NCBI RefSeq assembly: GCF_002863005.1
Contig: NZ_PKDG01000049.1
Location: 1-64,000 of the forward strand
Reading direction: 5' to 3'
From: Pseudoxanthomonas sp.
GTDB taxonomy: Bacteria; Pseudomonadota; Gammaproteobacteria; Xanthomonadales; Xanthomonadaceae
Length of the DNA: 64,000 nt
Of the stretch, positions 12,401 to 18,568 are shown one piece after another; position 1 is the stretch's first letter, and each line of letters begins with the position of its first letter. The position numbers and the translations under genes were made by a program. Under the pieces are notes generated by a model. That model ran no database searches. It was not told where the DNA came from and saw nothing but the letters and a program-made list of their open reading frames with translations.

Positions 12401-12937
12401 GTGCGCCTGGTGGCGTATGTGGTGATGGACACCGACGGCGAGGCCGACGAGCAGCGTCTGCTGGCCGCATTGCGCGATGCGCTGCCGCGCTACATGGTGC
12501 CGCAGCACATCGTCAGGCTGCCGGCGGTGCCGCTGCTGCCGAACGGAAAGCTGGATCGAAGCCGCTTGCCAGTACCTTCGGCATCGGCCCCGAACCACGG
12601 TACCGCAGGGCCCGCGTGCTTCGACGACCCGCGCCAGGCGTACCTGGCGCAGGTCTGGAGCGACATGCTGGGCGTGCCGGTCGAGGCGGGCGACAATTTC
12701 TTCGAGGTAGGCGGGCATTCGATGCTCGCCGTGCAGATGGCCAACCGGGTTGCGCGCGACACCGGCGTGCGCCTGCGGATCCTGGAGCTGGCCACGCAGA
12801 CCCTTGCGCAGGCGGCGGAACAGCTGCCATCGTCGGCAGGCGATCGTATCGACGGCGCGGCCGAGGCGCCGCCTGTCGGTATGTTCCGCCGGATGGCGAA
12901 CTGGTGGCGGCGTGGGAGTCGGTCCCGTGTCCGCTAG
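6401..12937 (+). CDS. NRPS, C-A-PCP-C-A-PCP (two modules)
   Basis: A 2178-residue two-module peptide synthetase without epimerase or thioesterase. Module 1 has a condensation domain with HHLVCDG (near residue 156), an A domain (A3 near 627, A10 NGKVDR) and a PCP (AGGHSLL near 1035). Module 2 has C with HHVIWDG (near 1232), A (A3 near 1707) and PCP (VGGHSML near 2105), and the protein ends soon after the last PCP. A-domain codes are D-I-L-Q-M-G-L-V-W and D-I-L-Q-L-G-M-V-W, close to the published glycine code DILQLGLIW. The two A domains share long identical stretches, suggesting module duplication. The GTG at 6401 is chosen because GGAGG lies 5 nt upstream; an in-frame GTG at 6386 overlapping the previous stop is the alternative. 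It should accept the beta-amino acyl chain from the preceding synthase and pass the chain to the C-A-PCP-TE protein at 18.6 kb. Confidence 0.93.
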   Translation: MQRQDATIAVDYDPFAGGALARVVPTTEPQRELWLASQLGEDASLAYNESVSLRLRGSLDAARLQRALQAVVARHDALRASFGPDGETFCVLEPAPLLLPLTDLSPLPAAEREQQLAERRRTGVETTFALAQGRLFRAELVRLSAQDHVLLMHAHHLVCDGWSWWVIVRELGAAYGQGEGALPEAEHYADYALAEARHPMGPQYRDDEAYWLSQFAGLSPVLDLPTDRPRPARRSFASLREDHVLDADLVAAVRRLGARRGASLFATLLGGFAALLSRIAGQEQVVVGIPAAGQSVDGHDHLVGHCVNLLPLKFDLQSSDSFTQVVDAAQTTLLDAIEHQRYTFGTLLKKLRIARDPARLPLVSVMFNIDQALDQEKSGFPGLALDFTTNPRHYENFELSINAVQVDGTLRLETQYNTDLFQAATVRRWLSAFETLLRAACEAPGERIARLPLVDAAMLAELVALQPTPVAFDRQCRMHEFFERQCDRAPDRNAVRADDGALTYRQVEVRANRIAHLLRRHGVQKGALVGLALDRGADMLAALLGILKAGAGYVPLDPQFPADRLAYMAGDAGLAALVTQSHHAARFDLRGRPVLALDSLATELATLPAARLGRDGGAADPEGPAYVIYTSGSTGRPKGVQVPHRAVSNFITAMQVQPGLSAEDRLVAVTTLSFDIAVLELMLPLSVGAEIILAGKDTVIDGLALSALLAATDATAMQATPASWRLLLEAGWEGRAGFKAMCGGEPLPPDLAQALLPRCGELWNLYGPTETTVWSTATRVMAPAQPGMPDIHIGRPIANTQVWILDDNGQPCPRGVPGEICIGGEGVTLGYLGRPELTADRFLPDAFATTAAGFGTGIASPTLYRTGDRGRWRPDGELEHLGRLDFQVKVRGYRIELGEIESQLLTHPALARAVVMAREDRPGDVRLVAYVVPASSQGVDDAALVHHLKQHLPDYMVPQHILRLPAIPLLPNGKVDRKALPAPEASTVDAAAATRSSPATAPADALQAQVVKAMEDVLGRPALGMDDGFFEAGGHSLLAAQLCTRLGRALGLPVPLRQLFDTPTARGLSEALRARLGGLPQDAASAALIVPKLADPRTAPMTLMQQRLWVLEQIEPGTVTYNTPSAHRLHGPMDLQALDSAFREMVRRQASLRTRLVSQGETAVQVIDDALDVPLLPAIDLTHLPEPERMATLMADLEARTAQPFVLDQGPLFRVALYTLAEDDHVLYFMTHHVIWDGWSFDIFYAEMSALYAAFAQGQASPLPELETSYGDFAAWHRQQLEGDALQRQVTYWTTHLAGSGEPLHLPEDKPRPARASGIGGTDWVHVDSATTDALRQVGGRVGATLFMTLLAAYYVLLHRLSGQDDLVVGMPFRNRPSDALEKVMGFFVNVLPLRRRLDPAMPFLALVEEVKAGLVEALDHPDVPFEHLMQALKVARDPSRSPIYQALFSFQDVRARNLQWGELRHEHLLMFQKGMAHDLGIWFLEHPTGLSGALGYNADILTPEGARAIGYRFGTLLDAIARQPESTIGSLPIVGADDATRLGQWNSTAVAVPAERTAHALLHAQAVLAPDAVAVSCDGNEVAYRALHERSARIGDELVRRGVQAGDRVGICLDRHAELVAAMLAVWRTGAAYVPLDPAYPPDRLRFMVDDAGLRLVVSEGDLAAPLDLPMERLLRLDADAHAIAAAPRVPAVHDATLGGQDATAYVIYTSGSTGKPKGVCVPHGAVVNFLASMAREPGLSANDRLVAVTTTSFDIAVLELFLPLAVGAHVVVASREQAIDGDALARLLRTAKATVMQATPSTWRMLRDVGWKADGPFKALCGGEPLPPDLAVDLLGCGVDLWNMYGPTETTVWSTCARILPGEDGRSPDIHIGRPIANTTVWVLDARGALCPPGVSGEIHIGGAGVTQGYLDRPELTADRFIPDHLVSGGTASGARLYRTGDRGRWRTDGVLEHQGRLDFQVKVRGHRIELGEIEHVLARQAGVQRAVAIVREDTPGDVRLVAYVVMDTDGEADEQRLLAALRDALPRYMVPQHIVRLPAVPLLPNGKLDRSRLPVPSASAPNHGTAGPACFDDPRQAYLAQVWSDMLGVPVEAGDNFFEVGGHSMLAVQMANRVARDTGVRLRILELATQTLAQAAEQLPSSAGDRIDGAAEAPPVGMFRRMANWWRRGSRSRVR

Positions 12938-13076
12938 CGTGGCGGCGGGGACGCGGCGTGGCAATGGCCGCCCGGCCGGCGCCGATACTGGGGGGGAACG
13001 TGGTGTTGAACGGATCAGCGCGGACGGAAGTGTCCGCAGGCTGCATGCGCCGGACGGGGCGCTGCGCATGCCGGCG

Positions 13077-13865
13077 ATGAGCGACACCACGATGACGCCG
13101 GGATTCTTCGGCGTGGACGACCGGCGACTGTTCTGCATCCGCCACCTTCCGCGGCAGGCGCGCGCGGACGCCGTCGTGCTGATGTGCCCGCCGCTGCTGC
13201 ATGAACACATGCGCAGCTACCGTTTCTTCTCGCAACTGGCCGGAATGATCGCGGACCGCGGCATGGCGTGCCTGCGCTTCGACTATTTCGGTACCGGCGA
13301 TTCGGAAGGCGAGGAGTCCGCGTTCGATCCCGAAGGCGCGTCGCGCGACCTGGCACTGGCCGCCGCCGCCGCGCGCAGCATCGCGCCCGGCGTGCCGCTG
13401 TACCTCATGGCCGTGCGCGCGTCGGCCCTGTTCGCATGGCGGGAAGCGGCGTCGCTCGGCGCGTCGGCGCTCTGGCTCTGGCAACCCGTCGTCGACGGCG
13501 CGCGCCATGTCGAGACCTTGCGCAGGCGCGATGCGAGCGAACGCAACTCGCGGTCGCGCTACCCGCGTGCACGCTCGGCCGCACCCGCGACGACCGACGA
13601 TCTGATGGGCTATCGCCTGCCTTCAGGTTTTCCCGCGCAGATGCAGGCGCTGCGTCTCGACGGCGATCCGGGCGTACCGGTGGCGCTGTTCGACACGCCG
13701 GCGGGCGAAGGCCCGGTCCGCGCGGATGCGCGCTTCGTGCTGCCCGACGCCTTGCAGCGATGGATCAGCGAAATCGATCTCGATGGCCTCATTCCCCTGG
13801 GCGGGCTGCAGGAGGTCCTCGACCAGGCCACGCAGTGGCAACCGGAGCGGCACGCGCATGGATGA
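13077..13865 (+). CDS. Alpha/beta-hydrolase, exosortase-A-associated hydrolase 2-like
   Basis: A 262-residue alpha/beta-hydrolase-like protein beginning with a motif around GFFGVDDRRLFCI, followed by an oxyanion-type strand (MCPPLLHEHMRS) and FDYFGTGDSEG. The usual GxSxG elbow reads AVRASALFA, so Ser is present but the flanking Gly residues are not. This layout, and the pairing with a second hydrolase immediately downstream, match the hydrolase 2/hydrolase 1 pair found in exosortase A (EpsH) exopolysaccharide loci (TIGR03101/TIGR03100; family assignment by motif recall). The start is uncertain: ATG 13077 and ATG 13068 are in frame and neither has a good ribosome-binding site. It follows the NRPS by 139 nt and overlaps the next gene by 8 nt. 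Possible jobs are editing or release of thioester-bound intermediates, or acyl transfer to a glycan. Confidence 0.72.
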   Translation: MSDTTMTPGFFGVDDRRLFCIRHLPRQARADAVVLMCPPLLHEHMRSYRFFSQLAGMIADRGMACLRFDYFGTGDSEGEESAFDPEGASRDLALAAAAARSIAPGVPLYLMAVRASALFAWREAASLGASALWLWQPVVDGARHVETLRRRDASERNSRSRYPRARSAAPATTDDLMGYRLPSGFPAQMQALRLDGDPGVPVALFDTPAGEGPVRADARFVLPDALQRWISEIDLDGLIPLGGLQEVLDQATQWQPERHAHG

Positions 13866-14637
13866 TGTGATTCCGCTGGATGGCGGCAAGGCGTTCGGCC
13901 TGCTGACCCGTGCGCAGGGGACGCGCCGTGGACGCACGTTCGTCCTGTTCAACGCCGGCCTGATCCACCGGATGGGTCCGTTCCGTCTGCACGTCCGGCT
14001 GGCGCGCACGCTGGCGGCCGAAGGGTACGACGTGCTGCGCTTCGACCTGCCGATGGTGGGCGATGCCCCCGCGGGCTCGCATCCCGGCAAGACGGAGGTC
14101 GTGCGGGAGGCGATGGATGCCGCGCAGGCCGCCACCGGCAATGATCGCTTCATCGTCGGTGGCATCTGCAGTGCGGCCGACCTCGGCTGGCGCACGGCGG
14201 TGAAGGATCCGCGCGTGGACGGCCTGTGGCTGCTCGATGGCCTGGCCGTGCAGAACGCGTGGTTCCGGGTGGGCCAGATGGGACTGGTGCTGTCGCGCGC
14301 GCCGACGCGCTGGTTCGGCATGCTGGCGCGCTTCTTCCGGTCCCGTCCGGAGGATGCGCCGGGCCTGCTCGATTACCGCGACTGGCCTGCGCACCCGCAA
14401 TTCCTGGACGAACTGGATCAACTGCTCGAGCGCGGCGTCCGCATCTTCGCGCTCTATACGGGCGGTGTTTCGTATTACCTGCTCCATCCCCGGCAACTCG
14501 ATGCCACGTTCGGCCGTCATCGCCACCACCCGCACCTGCGCGTTGCGTTCAGGCCGGAGATCGACCACCTGATCCTGTCGCCGTCGCACCGCGACGACGT
14601 GCTCGCGCAGGTGCGCGACTGGGCGGTGGCGGCATGA
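13858..14637 (+). CDS. Alpha/beta-hydrolase, exosortase-A-associated hydrolase 1-like
   Basis: A 259-residue alpha/beta-hydrolase-fold protein. It shows a cap-strand motif LFNAGLIHRMGP, RFDLPMVGDA, and a nucleophile-elbow motif GGICSAADLG in which the usual Ser is Cys. A late His lies in RPEIDHLI and an Asp in YRDWP. It resembles hydrolase 1 of exosortase A systems (TIGR03100; assignment by motif recall). ATG 13858 overlaps the stop of the preceding hydrolase, with GGAG 10 nt upstream; its own TGA overlaps the next ATG. The three-gene set 13077-16415 is therefore translationally coupled. The substrate is unknown; the context of NRPS/PKS plus polysaccharide genes suggests an acyl or peptidyl thioester or ester. 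Confidence 0.74.
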   Translation: MDDVIPLDGGKAFGLLTRAQGTRRGRTFVLFNAGLIHRMGPFRLHVRLARTLAAEGYDVLRFDLPMVGDAPAGSHPGKTEVVREAMDAAQAATGNDRFIVGGICSAADLGWRTAVKDPRVDGLWLLDGLAVQNAWFRVGQMGLVLSRAPTRWFGMLARFFRSRPEDAPGLLDYRDWPAHPQFLDELDQLLERGVRIFALYTGGVSYYLLHPRQLDATFGRHRHHPHLRVAFRPEIDHLILSPSHRDDVLAQVRDWAVAA

Positions 14638-16415
14638 CGGCGCGCTTGCGTACTTCGCTGTACGCCCGCCGCCGCGCGCGGCCCCTGCGCGTCGTGTTCG
14701 TCGGGCCCGCACGCGTGCCGCGCTGGCTGGCCTGCTCGTTCGAACTGTCGCGCGACCGTGACGACGTCGAGTTGCTCGCCGTGTACGCGGAAGCGCAAGC
14801 GGAGCCGTCGCCGCGTCGGCTGCCGCTCGGCCTGTTCCCGTTCCTGTGGCTGGAGCGCACGCTGCTCCGTCTGTTCCTGCGCCTGCGCGGACGTCCGATG
14901 GAAGGCCCGCTGACTACGGGGACGCTGCCCGCGGACCTGCATGGCCCTGCGACGGAAGACGCCCCCGTACTGCGCGACCCCGATGCGATCCGCGACCGGC
15001 TGTCCACGCTGGCCCCGGACCTGGTCATCTGCATGGGGCCGGCCGCATGGGGCCGTGCCTTCGCCGGCGTGGCCACGCACGGCTGCTGGCTGCTCGACGG
15101 CGACCTGCGTGATCCGGTGCGTGCGGGTGCGGCCCTGCTGTCGCCGATCCTGGAAGGGCACGATGCCACGCCGATCACGCTGGAGCTGTCCCGGCACGGA
15201 GCCGCCGCGCCCGAGGTGCTGGCCGGCAGCTGGGGCGCGACGCGTGCCGTGTCCTTCAGCCAGCATCGCGACATGGCGTTCCTGAAGCTGCCCGCGCTGC
15301 TGCTGCGCGCGATCCGCGACCTGCCCGACACGGGCGGCACGGCGTCGATGGCGCGTCTGCAGGTGGGGCCGGCGCCGATCCGCTGGAACATGGGCATGTG
15401 CGTGCATGCCGCGTGGATCGCGCTGCGCCTGCTCCTGCAGTCCGGCGCACGGCGCCGCGCCACGCACCAACCCTGGTACGTGCTGATGCCGGATGCCGCA
15501 GACCCGGTACTGCCGGAGGCACCGCGCATCGGCGCCTCGCGTGCGCTGGTGGCGCCGGGCAAGGACTACTGGGCGGATCCTTTCCTGGTCGACGACGACG
15601 GACGTTGCCTGCTGTTCGTCGAGGAGTTCGTCGATGCGCGCAACCAGGGCGTGATCGCGTGCCTGCAGATCCTGGACGACGGTACGGCGATCAATCTAGG
15701 CACTGTGCTGGACGAGCCCTTCCACCTTTCCTATCCGCAGGTGTTCCGCTGGGAAGGGGCGTGGTACATGACGGTGGAATCCTACGAGGCCGATCGCGTC
15801 AGCCTGTACCGCACGACCGACTTTCCGCGCGGCTGGACCCGCGTGTGCGATCTGCTCGAAGGCTGCGCCTGCGTGGACCCGACGCTGCACCACCATGACG
15901 GGCACTGGTACCTGTTCGGCAACGTATCCGAGAGTGGCGGCAATCCGTCCGACGAACTGTTCCTGTTCGTCGCCGACGCGCTCGAGGGACCCTACCGCCC
16001 GCATCCGGCCAACCCGCTCGTCGCGGACGTGCGCAGCGCGCGTCCGGCAGGCCGGTTGTTCCACCACGGCGGGCGCCTGTGGCGTCCCGCACAGTGCTGT
16101 GCACCGGTGTATGGCGCGGCGGTGGTGTTCAACGAAGTCATCGAACTCGATCCCGAACGCTACCGCGAGCGCAGGAGTTCGCAACTGGACCCGACCTGGG
16201 CACCGGACCACGATGGGTGCCATACCTTCAATGCCGCCGGGCGATGGCAGGTGCTGGACGCCCACGGCGTGCCACCCGATGCAGCGCGACGGATGCCGGT
16301 GACCGACGATCCCGCGGCACGCTCGCCACGCATTGCGTCCCGGGTTTCGCACGTGATGCAGCAGTCGCGGCTGGGACTGCTGTGGGGCGCGTCGCTCTGG
16401 CCGTGGTACCTGTGA
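14634..16415 (+). CDS. Formyltransferase-like / GINT1-like beta-propeller fusion
   Basis: A 593-residue cytoplasmic-looking protein with no signal peptide. Residues about 15-200 look like a Rossmann-type formyltransferase-like fold (RVVFVGPARVPRWL, DLVICMGPAAWGRAF). Residues about 275-585 resemble the N-terminal beta-propeller of plant glucosamine inositolphosphorylceramide transferase 1 (GINT1) and GH43-like propellers, with blade-like motifs KDYWADPFLV, EEFVDARNQG, LSYPQVFRWEGAWYM, WYLFGNV and HTFNAAGRW. Similar fusions occur in bacterial surface-polysaccharide and secondary-metabolite loci (general knowledge). The ATG at 14634 overlaps the previous TGA. The exact reaction cannot be read from sequence. 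It could attach or modify a sugar or acyl group, linking the NRPS/PKS product to the glycan, but that is inference. Confidence 0.6.
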   Translation: MTARLRTSLYARRRARPLRVVFVGPARVPRWLACSFELSRDRDDVELLAVYAEAQAEPSPRRLPLGLFPFLWLERTLLRLFLRLRGRPMEGPLTTGTLPADLHGPATEDAPVLRDPDAIRDRLSTLAPDLVICMGPAAWGRAFAGVATHGCWLLDGDLRDPVRAGAALLSPILEGHDATPITLELSRHGAAAPEVLAGSWGATRAVSFSQHRDMAFLKLPALLLRAIRDLPDTGGTASMARLQVGPAPIRWNMGMCVHAAWIALRLLLQSGARRRATHQPWYVLMPDAADPVLPEAPRIGASRALVAPGKDYWADPFLVDDDGRCLLFVEEFVDARNQGVIACLQILDDGTAINLGTVLDEPFHLSYPQVFRWEGAWYMTVESYEADRVSLYRTTDFPRGWTRVCDLLEGCACVDPTLHHHDGHWYLFGNVSESGGNPSDELFLFVADALEGPYRPHPANPLVADVRSARPAGRLFHHGGRLWRPAQCCAPVYGAAVVFNEVIELDPERYRERRSSQLDPTWAPDHDGCHTFNAAGRWQVLDAHGVPPDAARRMPVTDDPAARSPRIASRVSHVMQQSRLGLLWGASLWPWYL

Positions 16416-16434
16416 CGTCGCGCAGAAAGCAGAA

Positions 16435-16464
16435 AGGCCGGGGAACCCAGGGTTCCGCCGGCCT
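16435..16464 (-). terminator. Intrinsic terminator between convergent genes
   Basis: A 13-bp stem (AGGCCGG + GGAACC pairing with GGTTCC + CCGGCCT, one bulged G) with a 3-nt loop. On the - strand it is followed by TTTCTGCTTTC, so it best terminates the gene at 16497-18206. The hairpin also sits 19 nt after the stop of the + strand gene and may act on both. Confidence 0.75.
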
Positions 16465-16496
16465 CGTGATCGTGTGCCGCGGGGCGCGGCGACGGC

Positions 16497-18206
16497 TTAC
16501 TTCTGCTCGTCCAGCTCCCACTGCTGGTCCGCCCAGTAGACCAGCGGCAGCGACAGCAGTGCACTGGTCAGCCGTGGGCTGCTGCGCCGCAGTGCCGACA
16601 TCGCGCGGCGCGCATTGGCCTTGGCGCTCCGCGCGGCGCGGGAGGCGACACTGGTCGTGGCACCGGTGCCGACATCACCCGACGCCGGAGCGGTCGAGGT
16701 GCTGCCACCGGTCACCGCCGGGGCGGTACCTGCAGACACCGGCTGGCTGCCCGCCGTCGTCGCCGTATTGGTCAGCGGGGGCAGGGTGCCGCCGGTGACG
16801 CGTCCGCTGGTCGGCGGCGGCGCCGTGGTGCCGCCGGGCAGCGCGGACTGCGGGATGTGGATGATGTACGTATCGATGTTGTTGGCGTCGTTGACCGCCC
16901 AGTTGCTGTTGAACGCGATCCGGGTGAAGTCGCGGCTCACCGAGGCGTGCGGCTCGGACCAGTAGCCGCCCGCGGACTCGGCGCGGCGCGTATAGCCCAG
17001 CGCATACACGCGCGGGTTCGCCTTCAGTTCCACGGCGTAGATCTTGTTGGTGAACCACGGCCAGGAACCATCGCGCGCGCCGGTGGTGGCGTAGGTGCTC
17101 CAGACCATCCAGCCCGGCTTGCTGAAGCCCTTGCCGGAGAAGTGCATCGCGGTCGCGGCACCGTTGGCGTAGCTGGGGAAGAGCACGGTGCGCGGGCAGA
17201 CCGGCGCCGTCGTGGCGCTGGCGGCAACCGCCGGGCAGGCGTCGACGTCGGTGAAGAACACATCGCCGGCCGAGCTCTGGTAGTCCACCGACACGTAGTA
17301 GTCCTGGCCGTTCGGGCCCAGCGCCATGTCGGAGTGCTCGCTCTTGGCGTGCAGCTTCTTCTTCTGGGTGAAGTCGGGCGACCACGCCCACGTGCCGGTG
17401 TCGTCGGACGAGGTGATGTACCAGCGACCCGAGGCGGACATGCTGGAGTGATCGGGGCGGTTGCTGTCCTGGCGGCTGCCGACCAGACGGTTCTGCTGGA
17501 GATCCCACACGATGTAGCCCAGCAGGCCGAAGTTGCTGTTCTCCACCTGGAAGCCCCAGTACCGGCCATCAGCCGACGGCGAGCCTTCCGATTTGGTCCA
17601 GATGTGGGCGGCGGTCGACGCCCACGACGGCAGCTTGCCGTTGAAGTCCGCCGCCACCGTGTGCGTGTTGGTGCGCACATCGAGCGACAGCAGCGTGGTG
17701 CCGCCGTTGGTGGGCAGGTAGTACAGGATATTGGGATTGGTGGGGTGCCACTGCGGCTCGGCATCGCCGGCCATGTGGTACGCCGAGGACACGTTGGCGT
17801 TGGCCACCTTGGGCGACAGCGCGCGGATGTGCGCCAGGGTGTTGGCGTTGTAGAGGTGCCACCAGCCATCGTTCGAGTAGACGATGAAATAGGTGTTGTC
17901 GGCGTTGAATGCCTGCCGGCGCGAGTAGTCGTTGCGGGCGAAGGTGCTCGGCGGCTCGACCGCATGGTCCGTGGCACGGACCAGGCAGGTGTTGAAGTTC
18001 GGCTCCTTCAGCACGGCGCCCTTGGCGGGCTTGCCCAGCGCCGGCATGGCCGGATTGACCTTGCCCTCGGCGAGGGAGAAGCCGGAGGTGTAGAACGAGT
18101 TGCAGACACCCAGCGACTGGGCGTGGGCGGCCGAAGCGACCAGGCCCAGCGGGACCAGCACGAGGCCCAGCAGGCTACGGGGGGACAAAATGCGGGATGC
18201 AGTCAT
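16497..18206 (-). CDS. Secreted beta-propeller (TolB/WD40-like) protein of unknown function
   Basis: A 569-residue protein with a Sec signal peptide (about residues 1-30, ending SAAHA-Q). It then has repeated propeller-like segments: YFIVYSNDGWWHLYN, EPQWHPTNPNILYY, DHSSMSASGRWYI, HSDMALGPNGQDYY, PHASVSRDFTRIAFNSNW. Residues about 465-530 are a Thr/Pro/Gly/Ala-rich linker. The tail is Arg/Ala-rich, then has a short hydrophobic patch (LTSALLSLPLVYWA) and ends acidic. AGGAG lies 9 nt before the ATG. It sits alone on the - strand between two parts of the NRPS run, with its own terminator, so it is probably a separate unit. It may bind or process a carbohydrate outside the cell, but no catalytic motif is recognisable. 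Confidence 0.72.
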   Translation of the reverse strand: MTASRILSPRSLLGLVLVPLGLVASAAHAQSLGVCNSFYTSGFSLAEGKVNPAMPALGKPAKGAVLKEPNFNTCLVRATDHAVEPPSTFARNDYSRRQAFNADNTYFIVYSNDGWWHLYNANTLAHIRALSPKVANANVSSAYHMAGDAEPQWHPTNPNILYYLPTNGGTTLLSLDVRTNTHTVAADFNGKLPSWASTAAHIWTKSEGSPSADGRYWGFQVENSNFGLLGYIVWDLQQNRLVGSRQDSNRPDHSSMSASGRWYITSSDDTGTWAWSPDFTQKKKLHAKSEHSDMALGPNGQDYYVSVDYQSSAGDVFFTDVDACPAVAASATTAPVCPRTVLFPSYANGAATAMHFSGKGFSKPGWMVWSTYATTGARDGSWPWFTNKIYAVELKANPRVYALGYTRRAESAGGYWSEPHASVSRDFTRIAFNSNWAVNDANNIDTYIIHIPQSALPGGTTAPPPTSGRVTGGTLPPLTNTATTAGSQPVSAGTAPAVTGGSTSTAPASGDVGTGATTSVASRAARSAKANARRAMSALRRSSPRLTSALLSLPLVYWADQQWELDEQK

Positions 18207-18394
18207 CTAGAACGGCTCCTGTCGGCCGTTGTGTATCGAAAAACGGGGACCCCCTGTCCGATGGCCAGTCTATACGACGTTATGCGTGGCGCTGCCGATT
18301 GGTTCACGGATCGGCGAATCGCTTCTGGCCGGATTCAAACCTGATTCACGTTTTTGCGCTTTATGGGCGCTGGTATACAGCCCGCCCACAGCAT

Positions 18395-18413
18395 CGTGAA
18401 GGACACCTTCACG
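18395..18413. promoter_or_regulatory. Perfect 19-bp palindrome, candidate operator
   Basis: CGTGAAGG-ACA-CCTTCACG: 8-bp arms with a 3-nt centre. It lies about 110 nt upstream of the putative -10 of the NRPS gene and about 190 nt from the start of the divergent propeller gene. The short spacer fits a dimeric regulator site. The regulator is unknown. Confidence 0.45.
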
Positions 18414-18524
18414 AACGACATGGCCGCAGCCAGCGTGTCGTCTGGGGAGCGAGTAGACGCCATGGCGCGGCGTCCCCGTCAACACTGCAAGACGCCAAAC
18501 CGGGTCGCACGTCTCACATTTGCC

Positions 18525-18530
18525 TATACT
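18525..18530 (+). promoter_or_regulatory. Putative -10 box (TATACT) for the C-A-PCP-TE gene
   Basis: TATACT is one base from consensus TATAAT and lies 38 nt before the preferred TTG start, leaving a leader of about 30 nt. No good -35 is seen 17 nt upstream, so activation may be needed. Confidence 0.4.
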
Positions 18531-18568
18531 CGAAGGCAAAGAGAGGAATGTGCATCAGGAGGCCATTC

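Larger units (their letters stand above)
18207..18568. promoter_or_regulatory. Divergent intergenic region between propeller gene and terminal NRPS
   Basis: These 362 nt lack a convincing gene and are more AT-rich than their neighbours. They hold the start region of the - strand propeller gene, a 19-bp palindrome (18395-18413) and a -10-like TATACT (18525-18530) for the + strand NRPS. Another TATACA lies near 18373, 17 nt after TTTTTG. No terminator is seen. Confidence 0.55.

Noticed and set aside
5858-13210. Very long open frame on the - strand (about 2450 codons) opposite the NRPS genes
   Set aside because: It mirrors the codon structure of the high-GC NRPS frame, its translation is Arg/His/Gln-rich without domains, and the + strand carries clear NRPS motifs throughout.
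16497-18206. C-terminal tail of the propeller protein as a PEP-CTERM or similar sorting signal
   Set aside because: There is no PEP motif, and the order is basic-hydrophobic-acidic rather than motif-hydrophobic-basic.
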